The position numbers and the translations under genes are program-made. From Paralichthys olivaceus (lineage: Eukaryota > Chordata > Actinopteri > Pleuronectiformes > Paralichthyidae): DNA of 64,000 nucleotides. The notes under the pieces are model-generated. The model was not told the DNA's origin. It ran no database searches and saw only the letters and a program-made list of their open reading frames with translations. Positions 52,400 through 63,957 of the stretch are shown here, piece by piece (the stretch's first letter is position 1; the number at the start of each line of letters is the position of its first letter). The DNA lies in assembly GCF_024713975.1 (NCBI RefSeq), contig NC_091116.1, positions 12,678,986 through 12,742,985 on the forward strand, in the 5' to 3' direction.

Positions 52400-55300
52400 A
52401 ATATTTGATATTTACTGGGGTGTTTAAAGCACCGAGATGTTTCTGAAGCTCTTCTGTCGCCTGTTCTTTGTCTCTCTGGGTTTTTAAATGTAAAAAAGAT
52501 TTAACATCTATTTGTCCACATCGATCTTCTGACGTTTACATGACGAGCTTTAGTTTTCAAATCACTGCTGTTACTGTTCTTTCCACGCACGTGTATTTTT
52601 CCAGACTTATTTATTCTTTTCTCCTCAGAGAGTCTACATTTTAACTTTATTTTAAAGTGCATCTCTGAAACAGGATGTTGTCATTGCCACACATTAACGT
52701 ATATTTCCTTTTCTTTTTTGATTTGAGCAGCTGTATTAACGCACACTCAGTCTGTGGGACTGGTTTATAACCCTGCATGCTGTCCGCTGATTGTAATGAG
52801 AGTTTTAAAGCAGATTAATGTCGTCGCATGTTTGGTTTTAGGAGTTTAGTGGTTTTCTTCTTTAAATGGTGGATGTCTGAATATATATAATTATATATAT
52901 TTACCTTCATGTGCCTCAAATATGACACTTAACTACTCACGCTCTGTTTCACAAACAAGTTCAGGAAACGATGTAGAGATACTGATCATTTATAAGAGTT
53001 TTTAAAATGCTTTGTGTGTTTATATGTGTGAGAACTTGAGGCCTGTTGTTAATCTTTTATTTTGAAAGGCATGTATATGTACACTATGCTTCCTTATTGC
53101 CTTCACGTTTATTCTCATGAGTACCTGCAGCTGGACTCTGATCATTTTTATGCAGTAAACCGAATCATTCCGTTCTCCACCAAACACTGGAGCTGTGACT
53201 GACGTGTGTGTTTGTGTGTGTGAGAGAGAGAGACGACCCTTCAAACTGCCAACGCCGGTCCGTCAGCCATCGCTCGTGGGCAGCAGCACCACGTAAATCC
53301 TGATGTCTGATTGTCTCCTGCGGGATGAAATTTCAGCTTTATCCCGACTCAAAGAGAATCATGTTCCTGCTTCTTGTTGTTTTTGCTCCAGAGCAGCTCC
53401 AGAGTCTGCGGGTCTAAAAAAAGACCAAGCAAACAAAGTCATTATCTCATTAAATGTATCCGGTTGCTTGAGAAGCTTTTGTGCCGTTTGTGTGTTTCTC
53501 GTGAGCATCAGTCAAACCTGGCGTCAGAGAGCGGCCGAGCGACGTGAACCGGACACACGAGGATTTTCTCTTTTGCCTTTGTTTGTTTCGGTTTATTGTC
53601 TCATTTCTTCTGTCAAGTGATTTTAAATTGTGTCTGTCTCTCACCACAAAGTCCATTTGGTTCTTACATCAAATCACATGATGAGTTTATTCAATTGAAT
53701 TCATTCATTAAATGTTTCACATGTAAAACTCACTTCTAGTCTGTATTTGTGTATTTATATCGTCATATATGAAGTACATCTGTTAGTACTTGTAACTCCA
53801 AACTGTCTTTCGTCCATGTCGACTGAGGAAAATGTGAATATCTGACGATGGACGCTGAGAAAGTTTCCTTCTCTCCGTGTGTTTGTGACGTGAAGTGAGA
53901 GCAAACAGAAATATCACGTGTGTGATGGAGGTTCAGACGGATTCACTTTCCTGTTTCATGTAAAACAGCAGCTCAGGTTTCCCCTCCCCCCCTGGTCTGG
54001 GGGCTGAAAACATCCTTTTCTCCTCAAAGGTCAAACTGAGATTTGAATGACGGCTTCAAGTCCTGCTCGTGTTACGATCTGCAGCCGCCGAGCACCGTCG
54101 TCCCTGGGAAAGTTCGGGGAGGCAATTAATTGAAAGGAATAATGGGACAAATGTCTCTGGAGGATCAGGACAGTGACGGCCGAGGTGTCCGCCTGCACGT
54201 TAATTGAAAAGTGGGGACGATGGGGGAGGATTGAGGGAGGGGGGGGTTCTCATCCTCTCATCACACGACTCACGTTCAGGTGAGAGATTCTTATGAAATC
54301 TGATCCTTTGACACTAAACAAACTATTTGGGTTTCAGGTATTTTCAAAGTTTAAAGCTGCAAGAATCAACTTTGAAATCACCGTCATGTCCTTTTTCATT
54401 TTTAATTATTAGTGACTTCTCAAAGAGGAAGTGATGAAACACCTCAGAGCCTGTGGAGGGACAGAGGACTGAAGACGACGCTGAGGGGACAGACGGAGTG
54501 AAAGGACGTCAGCTGAACCATGAAATATCTGAGTCCTATAAGGTGACATCACGCCTCTGTCCCCTCTGTCCTCTCTTGGACCTCGTCTGTCCGGTGTCCT
54601 GACATTCACCTCAGTCATTCTCAGGCTTTTCAGCTGCAGCGTCTCCACCGGAAACTCTTTCAGGCTGCGTTTCAATGGACGCCCGCCAATCAACCAGCAG
54701 CTTCATCCTCTCACCTGCGACCGGAACTGTTTCTTCTTTAATGCAAAACAAGTCGACTTTCTGAAGCTCCCAGATACTTTGATTTTATATTTAATTACCT
54801 TATATTTATATACTTTATACTGAAATACCTTATATTTAATAACCATATATTTCAATACTTTAAATAAAATACTCTATATTTAATTACCATATATTTAAAT
54901 ACTTAATAAGAGGCAGCCATGTTTTTTATTACAGTAGCCCAGACTGGAGTTTCCATGACAACTGAGGCTCCCACAGGTTCTGTCATGTTTGGACGGAGAG
55001 GCTGCAACATTCAGCTTCACCACCAGATGTCACTAAAGTGTTGATAATGTTTTATCACGCAGCTCTACAAAAACCCCAAAGATACATAATTTACCATCAT
55101 AAATACTTACATATATATATATATATATATATATCTATATATCAATATCTGTATATATCATAATCATTAAATTGATTTACACTGGACGTCATTATTGATA
55201 TGGTTTTATTTCTCATCTCTAATTTGACCTTTATTGAACCAGTTCAAGTCTTTTTCTGAACTGAATGTCTCAGATCCACAGAGAGACAATGGACCGTGTG

Positions 55301-55610
55301 TAAAATATAAGACTGGACACGATATAATATGAGAAACTCTCAGTGGTTACTTTGCATTGTGGGTAATGAAGGCGCCGGGGAGAGGAATGTGGCCTAACAA
55401 CGTGAACTTTGAACTTGAAATCAGGACTCATGAAGTTTATTGGAGCGCGAGGTTGAACCTCTCATGAATCTGAGATCGAATGAATAAATGTTTTTGGTCG
55501 GAGCTGAAGTCGGAGGCACAGAGCGGGTTCCTTTAACACTGAGGCTCTGGACCTTCAGATAACGACTCCTTCAGGATGTTTGTGTTTGGCTCCGTTTCCC
55601 ATGAGGTCTT
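52400..55610. other. Intergenic DNA, no gene seen
   Basis: AT-rich sequence between the gpd2 3' end and the 3' end of the coiled-coil repeat gene, which converge. Contents: an ATATAT patch at 52880-52905, a G-rich run near 54236-54248, a repetitive taccatatatttaa stretch at 54780-54910 (tandem AT-rich units of about 30 bp), and an (AT)n run at 55109-55141. No open frame looks like a known protein. Confidence 0.5.
54785..54912. repeat. AT-rich tandem repeat (~30-bp unit)
   Basis: Imperfect repeats of a phrase like atatttaattaccttatattt/aatactttaaat occur four to five times in tandem. Confidence 0.6.
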
Positions 55611-55616
55611 TTTATT
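55611..55616 (-). promoter_or_regulatory. Candidate polyadenylation signal of the coiled-coil repeat gene
   Basis: AATAAA on the minus strand (tttatt on plus), about 330 bp after the stop codon at 55943-55945. Chance occurrence is possible in this AT-rich stretch. Confidence 0.4.
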
Positions 55617-55942
55617 TGACTTCAGCTCCGTCTCTGTATCACTTTTAAAACTCTACGACCCCCGACCATGACGTCCGACACCACCTGAGACACTGATATT
55701 ACATTCGTCAAAGGTATTGTAATTATTGTATCTGTAAATGATCGCGTTTGTCTTTTAACGTGACTTTTTTCATTTCATTTCATGAAGCAGTGCAACACCT
55801 GATGTCCTCAGAATCCACCGTCGCAGCAGCAACATGGTGGAGATCGGCAGCTTCAGGCTGGTCAACATGAGGACGACCTTCACAAGCTTCATCTGAACAA
55901 CACCTCATGTGTTCCTCCCTCAACTAAAGAGGTACGGTCAGC

Positions 55943-58287
55943 TCAGGTGCTGTTAGATGGAGCTGCTGACTTCTTCCAACGCTGTGGTTTTCTCAACCCC
56001 AGAGCGTGGCGGAATCTCTTCCAGACTGAAGGCTTCTTTTGTTTCTCAGGGAGAACGCTGGAGAGAGACTTCTCCTCAGTGACGTCCTCCTTACTCTCTC
56101 CATTGAGCTGACCACTGGAAACATCAGCTGCATACAGAAGACTGCAGACCTCATGATAAGAAGCTTGGAGCTTCAACAGCTCTTCTTCGAGAAGCTTCTT
56201 CTCCTGCTTCTCCACCTGGAGCTCATTGTTCAACTTCTCCTGGTCGAGAGTCTGATTTTGACAGACCTCATTATAAGAGGTTCTGAGCTTCATCAGCTCT
56301 TCTTGGAGAACGTTCTTCTCCTGGAGCTCAGCGTTCCACTTCTCCTCGTTGAGAGTCTGATTTTGACAGACCTCACGATGAGAAGCTCTGAGCTTCACCA
56401 GCTGTTCTTGGAGAACCTTCTTCTCCTGGAGCTCAGCCTTCCACTTCTCCTCGTTGAGAGTCTGATTTTGACAGACCTCACGATGAGAAGCTCTGAGCTT
56501 CACCAGCTGTTCTTGGAGAACGTTCTTCTCCTGGAGCTCAGCGTTCCACTTCTCCTCGTTGAGAGTCTGATTTTGACAGACCTCACGATGAGAAGCTCTG
56601 AGCTCCACCAGCTGTTCTTGGAGAACCTTCTTCTCCTGGAGCTCAGCGTTCCACTTCTCCTCGTTGAGAGTCTGATTTTGACAGACCTCACGATGAGAAG
56701 CTCTGAGCTTCACCAGCTGTTCTTGGAGAATGTTCTTCTCCTGGAGCTCAGCGTTCCACTTCTCCTCGTTGAGAGTCTGATTTTGACAGACCTCATGATG
56801 AGAAGCTCTGAGCTTCATCAGCTCTTCTTGGAGAACCTTCTTCTCCTGCTTCTCCACCTGGAGCTCAGCATTCAACTTCTCCTGGTTGAGAGTCTGATTT
56901 AGACAGACCTCATGATAAGAGGTTCTGAGCTTCATCAGCTCTTCTTGGAGAACGTTCTTCTCCTGCTTCTCCTCCTGGAGCTCAGCATTCAACTTCTCCT
57001 GGTTGAGAGTCTGATTTAGACAGACCTCATGATAAGAAGCTCTGAGCTCCATCAGCTCTTCTTGAAGAGCGTTATTCTCATCCTGAGGCAGCTCGCTGGT
57101 TTGAGTCTCCTTGTCCATGGAGTCAATCTTTTGGCTGTGAGCTTGCCTTTCCTCCACCTCTGTCACCACAAGCTCAACCCTGCTGAAATCCATTATTAAA
57201 GGGGCCACCTTCTCCTCCAGAGCCACAGTGTCCTCTTCCAGAGCCTTCACTTGGTTGCCCTGTGCAGCCAGTTTGCTATTGTAGGCTTTAGAATGAGCTG
57301 CCTCTATCTCCTTCATCCTCATCAGATGCTCATCCCACAGTTTGTACCTCTCACCCTGAACCTTTACTGCAGCCAGTTCGCCAGTCATGACTTCAGAGTG
57401 AACTGCCATTTTCCCCTCCAGAGCCACAGTGTCCTCTTCCAGAGCCTTCACTTGGTTGCCCTGTGCAGCCAGTTTTCTATTGTTGGCTTTAGAGCGAGCT
57501 GCCCTTTTCTTCTTCATCCTCATCAGATGCTCATCCCACAGTTTGTGCCTCTTATCCTGAACCTTTATTGCAGCCAGTTCACCAGTCTTGACTTCAGAGG
57601 GAACTGTCATTTTCCCCTCCAGAGCCACAGTGTCCTCTTCCAGAGCCCTCACTTGGTTGCCCTGTGCAGCCGGTTTTCTATTGTTGGCTTTAGAGCGAGC
57701 TGCCCTTTTCTTCTTCATCCTCATCAGATGCTCATCCCACAGTTTGTGCCTCTTATCCTGAACCTTTATTGCAGCCAGTTCGCCAGTCTTGACTTCAGAG
57801 GAAACTGTCATTTTCCCCTCCAGAGCCACAGTGTCCTCTTCCAGAGCCCTCACTTGGTTGCCCTGTGCAGCCAGTTTGCTATTGTAGGCTTTAGAGAGAT
57901 CTGCCTCTATCTCCTTCATCCTCATCAGATGCTCATCCCACAGTTTGTACCTCTTATCCTGAACCTTTACTGCAGCCAGTTCGCCAGTCTTGACTTCAGA
58001 GGGAACTGTCATTTTCCCCTCCAGAGCCACAGTGTCCTCTTCCAGAGCCCTCACTTGGATGCCCTGTGCAGCCAGTTTGCTATTGTTGGCTTTAGAGCGA
58101 GCTGCCATTTTCCTCTTCTTCCTCTGAATCTCATCATCCTCTCTGAGCGTCTTTCTCTGAGCCTGAATCTTAGACATCACTGCTCCACGAGTCTGAAAAA
58201 CAGAAACATGGAATTCATTATTAAAAGTCCACTCAACACAACCTGAACATACATTACTAGAGAAAAATGTTTTACCGGAATGTCCAT
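55943..58287 (-). CDS. Unrecognised tandem-repeat coiled-coil protein, 2 exons, 753 aa
   Basis: I do not recognise the family. Exon 1 codes MDIP (58287-58276, donor gtaaaac); exon 2 (58192-55943, acceptor tttttcag) continues in frame as TRGAVMSKIQ and holds the rest. The ATG at 58287 is the first ATG after the TATA box and has a good context (aaaATGg). Residues 1-34 are basic. Residues 35-337 hold four full 67-residue units and one partial unit (core GNQVRALEEDTVALEGKM, end KLWDEHLMRMK). Residues 338-377 form a linker with KETQT (365-369). Residues 378-687 hold nine units of 35 or 39 residues (core LRASHREVCQNQTLNEEKW), each with one Cys. The tail has a basic Trp-containing stretch, VWKRFRHALGLRKPQRWKK (728-746). 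Composition is Glu/Lys/Gln-rich, consistent with long coiled coils; no signal peptide or membrane segment. Its open frame, real promoter and splice sites argue for a functional gene, but expression is not shown. Confidence 0.8.
56144..57073. repeat. Coding tandem repeat B, 105/117-bp units, about 9 copies
   Basis: Encodes residues 378-687 of the coiled-coil repeat protein. Units 1, 2 and 8 are 39 residues (117 bp, with an extra four residues near the QEK end); units 3-7 are 35 residues (105 bp) and differ at only a few bases. The ninth is partial. The near-identity of units 3-7 points to recent amplification or gene conversion. Confidence 0.95.
57194..58102. repeat. Coding tandem repeat A, 201-bp units, about 4.5 copies
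   Basis: Encodes residues 35-337. The period is exactly 201 bp (67 codons), so frame is kept; the phrase cttggttgccctgtgcagcc recurs at that spacing near 57250, 57451, 57652 and 57853. The fifth unit diverges after residue 332. Confidence 0.95.
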
Positions 58288-58426
58288 TTTGGTTAAAGGG
58301 GATTTGTAGTTAAAAGAGCAGTGTCGTCTTGATGAATTTTTACTGAACAGATCAGTTGTTGTCTCCGTGGTCAGGATTGTTGTCTTCACAAACGAGGACT
58401 GTGACTTCTCAGCTGACGGTCTGCTA

Positions 58427-58432
58427 TTTATA
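58427..58432 (-). promoter_or_regulatory. TATA box of the coiled-coil repeat gene
   Basis: TATAAA in acttataaatagcag on the minus strand, 140 bp upstream of the MDIP start codon. It predicts a transcription start near 58400 and a 5' UTR of about 110 nt with no upstream ATG. Confidence 0.7.
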
Positions 58433-58439
58433 AGTTTGG

Positions 58440-60435
58440 TGGATCAAAGCACCAGAGAAACGTCCTCTACAGTCTATAGAGTTTTTAGTCCTTTGATTGA
58501 CATCTAAAGATTTGAGGCCAGCAATCCCTTTGATGGTTGCCCCCACCAAAATCATTAAAGGAGGTTTTTAAGCAGCAACAGTTTCCATGGCGATTTTACT
58601 ACACAACATGGCTGCCCCTGGGATCAGGTTGACTTCTATATGATGCACATCGTTGCAGAGCATACACAAATCTTTAGCTAGGCAGCTACTATAGACATGC
58701 TACACAATCCCTCCCCTTGATGCTCGTAGTATTTTTATTTTTTATATATTTAATTCTTTGTTTATATAGATATATATATATATATTTATATATATTGCAT
58801 TTCCCTCAGTCTGTTTATTTCAGCATGGTGATCGCGGCAGGTGTTTGACACGCCCCTTACCGGCACCTGTTGTGCAGCCACGTCATCGGCCGCTAATGAG
58901 GACCTGTACATAAGCACCTTAATATTGTATTCTGTGGAAATAAGAACTGTTGTTTTTAAAAGAGAAATATAATGAGAAAGAAATTATTTTATTGTGAGTA
59001 ATAAAGATTGTTAAATGACTCGTGCCTGTATTCATTTGTGTATTTACCTGTGCATGGGTGGTTTTTGGGAAACCCTCTGAGAAATTAAAGTAAAAATAGA
59101 TTCTTTAGGTCCTAATGTGGCGTTGGTGTTCAATTCTCTAGATCTGCCACTTGCAGTTCAACTGGTATTGCCACATATAGAACATAGTTCTGTGTGTGTG
59201 TGTGATGGATGATGAAAAAGAAAAAAACTCCAGGAAAGAAGATGGTGCTGAGTTATTTGTACAGACTTTTAATATAAATGAGTTTGCATCATCCCACTTG
59301 TCAAGTGTGGTTTTAATTTGACTTATGAAAATATCTTCAAACTGACAAATCACTCATTCAATCTTTAAATAGAATTACTAATAAAAACATAAACAAACTC
59401 CACCCCCGCGAGTCTGTCTAACTTGGTATATTCCAAGTTCCCCTTCTCGATAAATCCCATTGGACTCCTCCTCTTCCTGTTGGCCAGTCGGTACTTCCTG
59501 GATCTGGAGCCCATAGATCTTCATGAGGTGAATCCTGTTTCAAATATCAACAGTTATTCGATCTTCTGTGTGTTCGACATGTCGCTGCACGTTTTTCATT
59601 GTTCACTTGTGTTTTGGAGGAAAACTCGTCTCATTAGCTTCTCACGTCAATTCTAAGCTATGCTAAGCTAGCATCACAAGCTAACCACACCTGTTGTTCA
59701 GTGAAGGGAAGTGAAAGAGAGAAACTTAAGAAGCAGTTTCTAAACTTTTCACCTTTTAAATATCTGTCAATCCAATAACATTGGTTCCTGCATGTGCTGA
59801 AGGTGTTAGTGGGTCTTTGAATGTTTGAACTTTCCATCACGATGTTTTTAGTGGAAGTGGAATTAAAGATATCTGTGTGTTCAGCTGGAGGTGAGGGTTG
59901 TGTGTGTTGTCACGTAGAAAAAGTTAAACTACATTAAAAACCCGAGTAACTAGAGTTACCACCAGGGGGCGCCATGTAGAGCCCAATGATGTCAGAGCAT
60001 CTTCCGTCTTCTCGAAGATGTTCAACACATCAAGACGTCTCACTCTGTCGTTCTTTCGTGGCCACAGCGGAGGCAACGCGCACCGACTTTAAATCTGTAA
60101 ATGGCACAAATTCATTTGTCAATTAAAAAGAAGTAAACAAACAATCGACTCATCAACAAACACAAATTAAATAAAAAAAATAAAAAAACTACAGAAGAGA
60201 ATTCCTTCCATTCAGGGATGAAATTCTCATGTTGATGAGCGTGGTTTTTCTCCACCGAGTGACTCATCTGTGTGGAAGACGATCTGACACACGCCCAGCA
60301 TCAGCACCAGCGCATCCTCTGACCGCGGGAGTCCGCACCGCCGCCGCCGCTGAGGGGGGATGAGGCCGTAACGATCACCGGACCCGGTTCTTCTCCGTGG
60401 TCCGTAATGTCCGTGAGCCCGCTCCCCCTCTCGCC
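58440..60435. other. Intergenic DNA between the coiled-coil gene and fam171b
   Basis: The two genes are divergent. The stretch is AT-rich, with an (AT)n patch at 58740-58800 and poly-A at 60170-60190; the last 140 bp are CpG-rich (fam171b promoter/5' UTR). A 77-codon open frame at 59423-59656 has no recognised family and no supporting signals. Confidence 0.5.
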
Positions 60436-61294
60436 ATGCCCGCTAATGAACGCTCCCTCCTGCCGCCGCCGCTGCTGCTCCTCCTGCCGTCGCTGCTCCT
60501 CGTCTGCTGCCTGGACGAGGCGGCGAGGGCGGCGGCGGAGGAGGGCGGCGGCCTGCCCTCCTCCTCGCCCGGGGACAATGGAGACAACGCCGCGGTCGTA
60601 GACCCGACCTCCCCGGGACCCACCCGCGGCCCCGCGGCCCGGACAGAAGGTGAAGTGAAACAAAGGCCTCCAGCTCATTGTTCCAGAAGATGTTAATTAT
60701 CTCAGACTCGTGACTCAGTCTGCTCTGCACGCGTCCAACAGGGTTTGTTTTTGTGGACACGTTATTTCTCATTTCAATGAGTTTTATCAAATATTAAAAT
60801 AAACACTGTGCTTCACACTGTTTAAAACCTCGTGTTCCTGCAGCTGGCAGACTACAACACAGGTTTTAAAGGTAACGACCAATTAAAGTAAAAGACGCAA
60901 AGTAAAAAGCCTTAAATAATTCTGAAGCCTCACGATGACGATTCAATCTGGTCTGTAGGTAACAGAATATAATGTGCAGCATTAAGATGTATAATGTGAA
61001 GGGGTTCATCTACAGCAGGTGATGAGCCTCTGCTGATACAGTGATGACCTCACTGCTGCAAAGTGTTTACATCTGGTCTGAGAGCAGTGAAATGTGAGCT
61101 GCAAAATAAAACACTGGTACTTCCTGGATGAGATGAATCAACAGCAAAGTGCAGCTCTTCCTCTCTGATGTCACTGGGGTTTATTTTCTCCGCCGTGCTG
61201 GCCTCATCACTTTTTCATGGCGAGGGAAAGGTCTGCATGCTGATGGAGCACATGCAGAGGCGCATGATGTTTGAAGATTTAACAGGACTCCCTC

Positions 61295-61326
<32 letters not shown>

Positions 61327-63957
61327 TGTCTCCCCTCCAGAGCCCCGGTTCGCCCTCAGAGTCCTGGTGAGGGATGCGGTGACCCGTCAGCCGCTGCCGG
61401 GGGCCTCGGTGGACGTCTACGTGAACCACACGCTGAGGAGCTCTGTGGCGACGGGGCAGAGAGGCGAGGTTCTGCTCTGGGTGTTCTACAGCCCGGGCCT
61501 CAGTCTGACCCTGCTGGGCAACAAGGAAGGCTACGTACCCAGCCCGCTGCCATGGAGCACCACAAAGAGACCCAGTGAGTTGTCACGGCTTCTGGGAAGA
61601 GCAGAAAACAAACCGTCCAGTGTCTGAGAACAGACTAGAGCAGTGCAGCGAGGTTCTTAAAGGTCTCCTCATGCAAGAGCTGGTCACTTTTAAAAAGACC
61701 AGGTCCAGGTCACCGCCCCCTCTGACCTTCATCTTGAAGGGTAAAGAGGATTTTCAAACGAGGATCGATCCGTCTGCGGAACAAACACAATCAAGGCCTT
61801 AAGTACTAGTGCTTTGCTCAAGGGCACGTTGCTCCATGGAGACATGTGTGGTTGTAGCACGAATAGAATAATGAGGAGGAAGTTAAAGGTTGACAAACAC
61901 CACACACAGTTTTTCTGTATCATTAGCCACACACCCTCTGCATCATTCATAGTCATTAGATATTAATGAAACTGTCTGCAAACATACGCCGTGTCACTGA
62001 GGCTTGTTCACCAGGAAGCAGTGAACTGACACTGAACACCGTGTCCTACAGTCCTTTTATTGATCGTGTGGAGCGGCAGGAGAGCGGAGGGTCAGCGTCT
62101 CCCTGCCTCAGCAAACTGTCTTTGTCCTGCACAGAATCACAGGCAGAGGGGGGGTGGGGTGGGGGATACACCACTCTCATGCCTGGTGTAAATAAGAAAG
62201 AGAAGGAGGAGAAGGGGGTCTGGGTCTGACTCCATTGTTCATGTCCCCACGTCCTCCTGCTGCTCGGAGATGAGCAGAGGAGGAGCAGAGGGGGAGCAGA
62301 GGGGGAGCAGGTGTCGTGAGGGATAAATAAAATAAACCAGTGTCATCTGTGCTTTGCTCTGCATCATCAGAGGCCCCTCCCCTTTGTGCTGCTGAACCCT
62401 AAAAAAAAACAGGCAGCAGCTGGTGGCGCCATCTGCTGGTTCAAGTGCACAACTACAAGGCACTAAACAGCTTTTATGTTTTAATAATAACACGATCGCG
62501 GAAGAATCCACTGAACTTTGGTGCAGATTTGTTTTACTTTCTTTAGCATTAGACACAATATTAAAGACAGTGAATCAATGAGGTCCAAATAGAAATGGAT
62601 TGTTTGGGTTTAAAGGTGGTTTTAAAGGGGAAATTGTTTTTTCATAAGGCTTGTTTTAATTAAGTCAACTGTTGAGCCTCAGTGGAGGACGGAGGTACGA
62701 ATTCTACTGAGTGTCACTCTAGTTTGTGCTCATTAGAGCTTAAATTATTATAAAATATCTTAAACTAAACATTCCACATGTTTATTTTCTAAAAATGCCT
62801 CAAGACATTTGCACCAGTGGATCTTTGAAATGTAGTCGCTGTCATTCAACATCTGGATTATTGCTGTTTCTCTCAGTTTTCTCTGCGGTGACGCTGCTCC
62901 TGCTCCCTCACAGTCAGGGCAACGTGTGGCTGTTTGAAGACTCGGTGCTCATCACCAGGAAGTTACCTGGTACGTTTACAATACTTTTTATTCTTTTATA
63001 TATACTTTCGCAACAGAAGGACAAAGTGCTTCACAATAAGCAAGACAACAAATCACATTAAAATCCAAACAGCGTTTCTGATAGAGGGACGTATTGAGTT
63101 ACGTATCACTTCCTGTTTGGATAAAAATAATAAAAATGAGCAAACCACTCAGGGCTATCAAGGAGAAGTATATTCTGAGGTTCTTGTTTCAGTAGAAAAG
63201 ATGGTGTTGGGTGTTTACAGTCCAGGTGAGGTCATCACTGATGTACGTCCACATACTCCTCATGTGAGTCCAGATTTAGTTTTCTAACTCCCCACCTCCT
63301 TCTCACAGACAGTTCGTCCCAGCCGAAGGTTAAATTCCCCAAGAACCTCCTCACCGTCTCCGATGAGAGCAACATGTCGACGGTGAAGGCCTACCTGACT
63401 GTGCCACAGCACCATCTAGCAAAAGACTGTGGCAACTGCACTCCCGGCATCATCAGCAACAAATCAGGTGAGCGTTAACTGAGGCCTCATAAATGATGAA
63501 GCCAGTTTCCTCCCAGTCTGGACGATTCAAACACAGTTTTAAATATAAATGCTGTACTTGTGTTTTTATCTGCAGGGTTCAGGAGCATAGAGCTGAAGGC
63601 GGTGGCGGCCGTCAGTGTCCTGCTGTACTCGGGGGACGAGGAGCTCCAGGTTCGAGGTCCCATTCAAATCAGCCTCCCCCTGGGGCACAACACCCACCTG
63701 CGGGCGTCTGACACTGTGCCGGCCTGGGCCTTCAACCTGAAGACGGGTAAGATTAGAGAGGAGCGCTACAGAGTCAGATTAGTTAACACATGCAAAGACA
63801 ATTATTGTTTATGTACAACTAATAAACTCTCTGTTTGAAGGTGCTTGGGAGAATCAGGGTCTTGGAATAGTGAAGAAAGTGGGAATCGAACTTGTTTGGA
63901 CGTACACCGCTTCCCATCTGGGCTTCTGGGTCGCAGCACCCCTGCCCTCCTCAAACG
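60436..63957 (+). CDS. fam171b: FAM171B-like membrane protein, 5' part (6 exons seen; runs off the window)
   Basis: Type I membrane glycoprotein of poorly known function, expressed in neurons in mammals. Exons: 60436-60649, 61341-61574, 62877-62969, 63309-63467, 63576-63746, 63841-63957; 988 nt, 329 aa, in frame; a donor gtacg follows at 63958. Residues 1-32 are a leucine-rich signal peptide (LLPPPLLLLLPSLLLVCC) followed by an Ala/Glu/Gly-rich stretch. Then FALRVLVRDAVTRQPLPGA starts the FAM171 ectodomain; VWLFEDSVLITRKL, GFRSIELKAVAAVSV, AWAFNLKTGAW and LGFWVAAPLP match FAM171B better than FAM171A1. Possible N-glycosylation sites include NHT, NMS, NCT and NKS. Unlike human FAM171B no polyglutamine tract is seen. 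The membrane helix and cytoplasmic tail are beyond the window. An out-of-frame ATG at 60407 precedes the start. Introns 60650-61340 and 61575-62876 hold nothing recognised beyond simple repeats. Confidence 0.93.
61294..61326. repeat. (TC)n run forming the pyrimidine tract of a fam171b acceptor
   Basis: About 14 CT units, 15 bp upstream of the acceptor of the exon at 61341. It serves as, or extends, the polypyrimidine tract. Confidence 0.85.

Noticed and set aside
56039..56902. 287-codon plus-strand open frame (Leu/Glu-rich)
   Set aside because: It is the antisense of the repeat B block. Because repeat B is a multiple of three and biased in codons, a stop-free antisense frame follows automatically; it has no promoter, splice or family support.
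57251..58246. 331-codon plus-strand open frame
   Set aside because: It is the antisense of the 201-bp repeat A block, for the same reason as the one above. The TATA box, start context and splice site all support the minus strand.
58288..58389. N-terminal extension of the coiled-coil protein from 58389
   Set aside because: The frame is open there, but its first codon is GTG, not ATG; the first ATG after the TATA box is at 58287.
59423..59656. 77-codon frame with a hydrophobic stretch (LLLFLLASRYFL)
   Set aside because: No similarity recognised and no promoter, splice or polyadenylation context; a length expected by chance.
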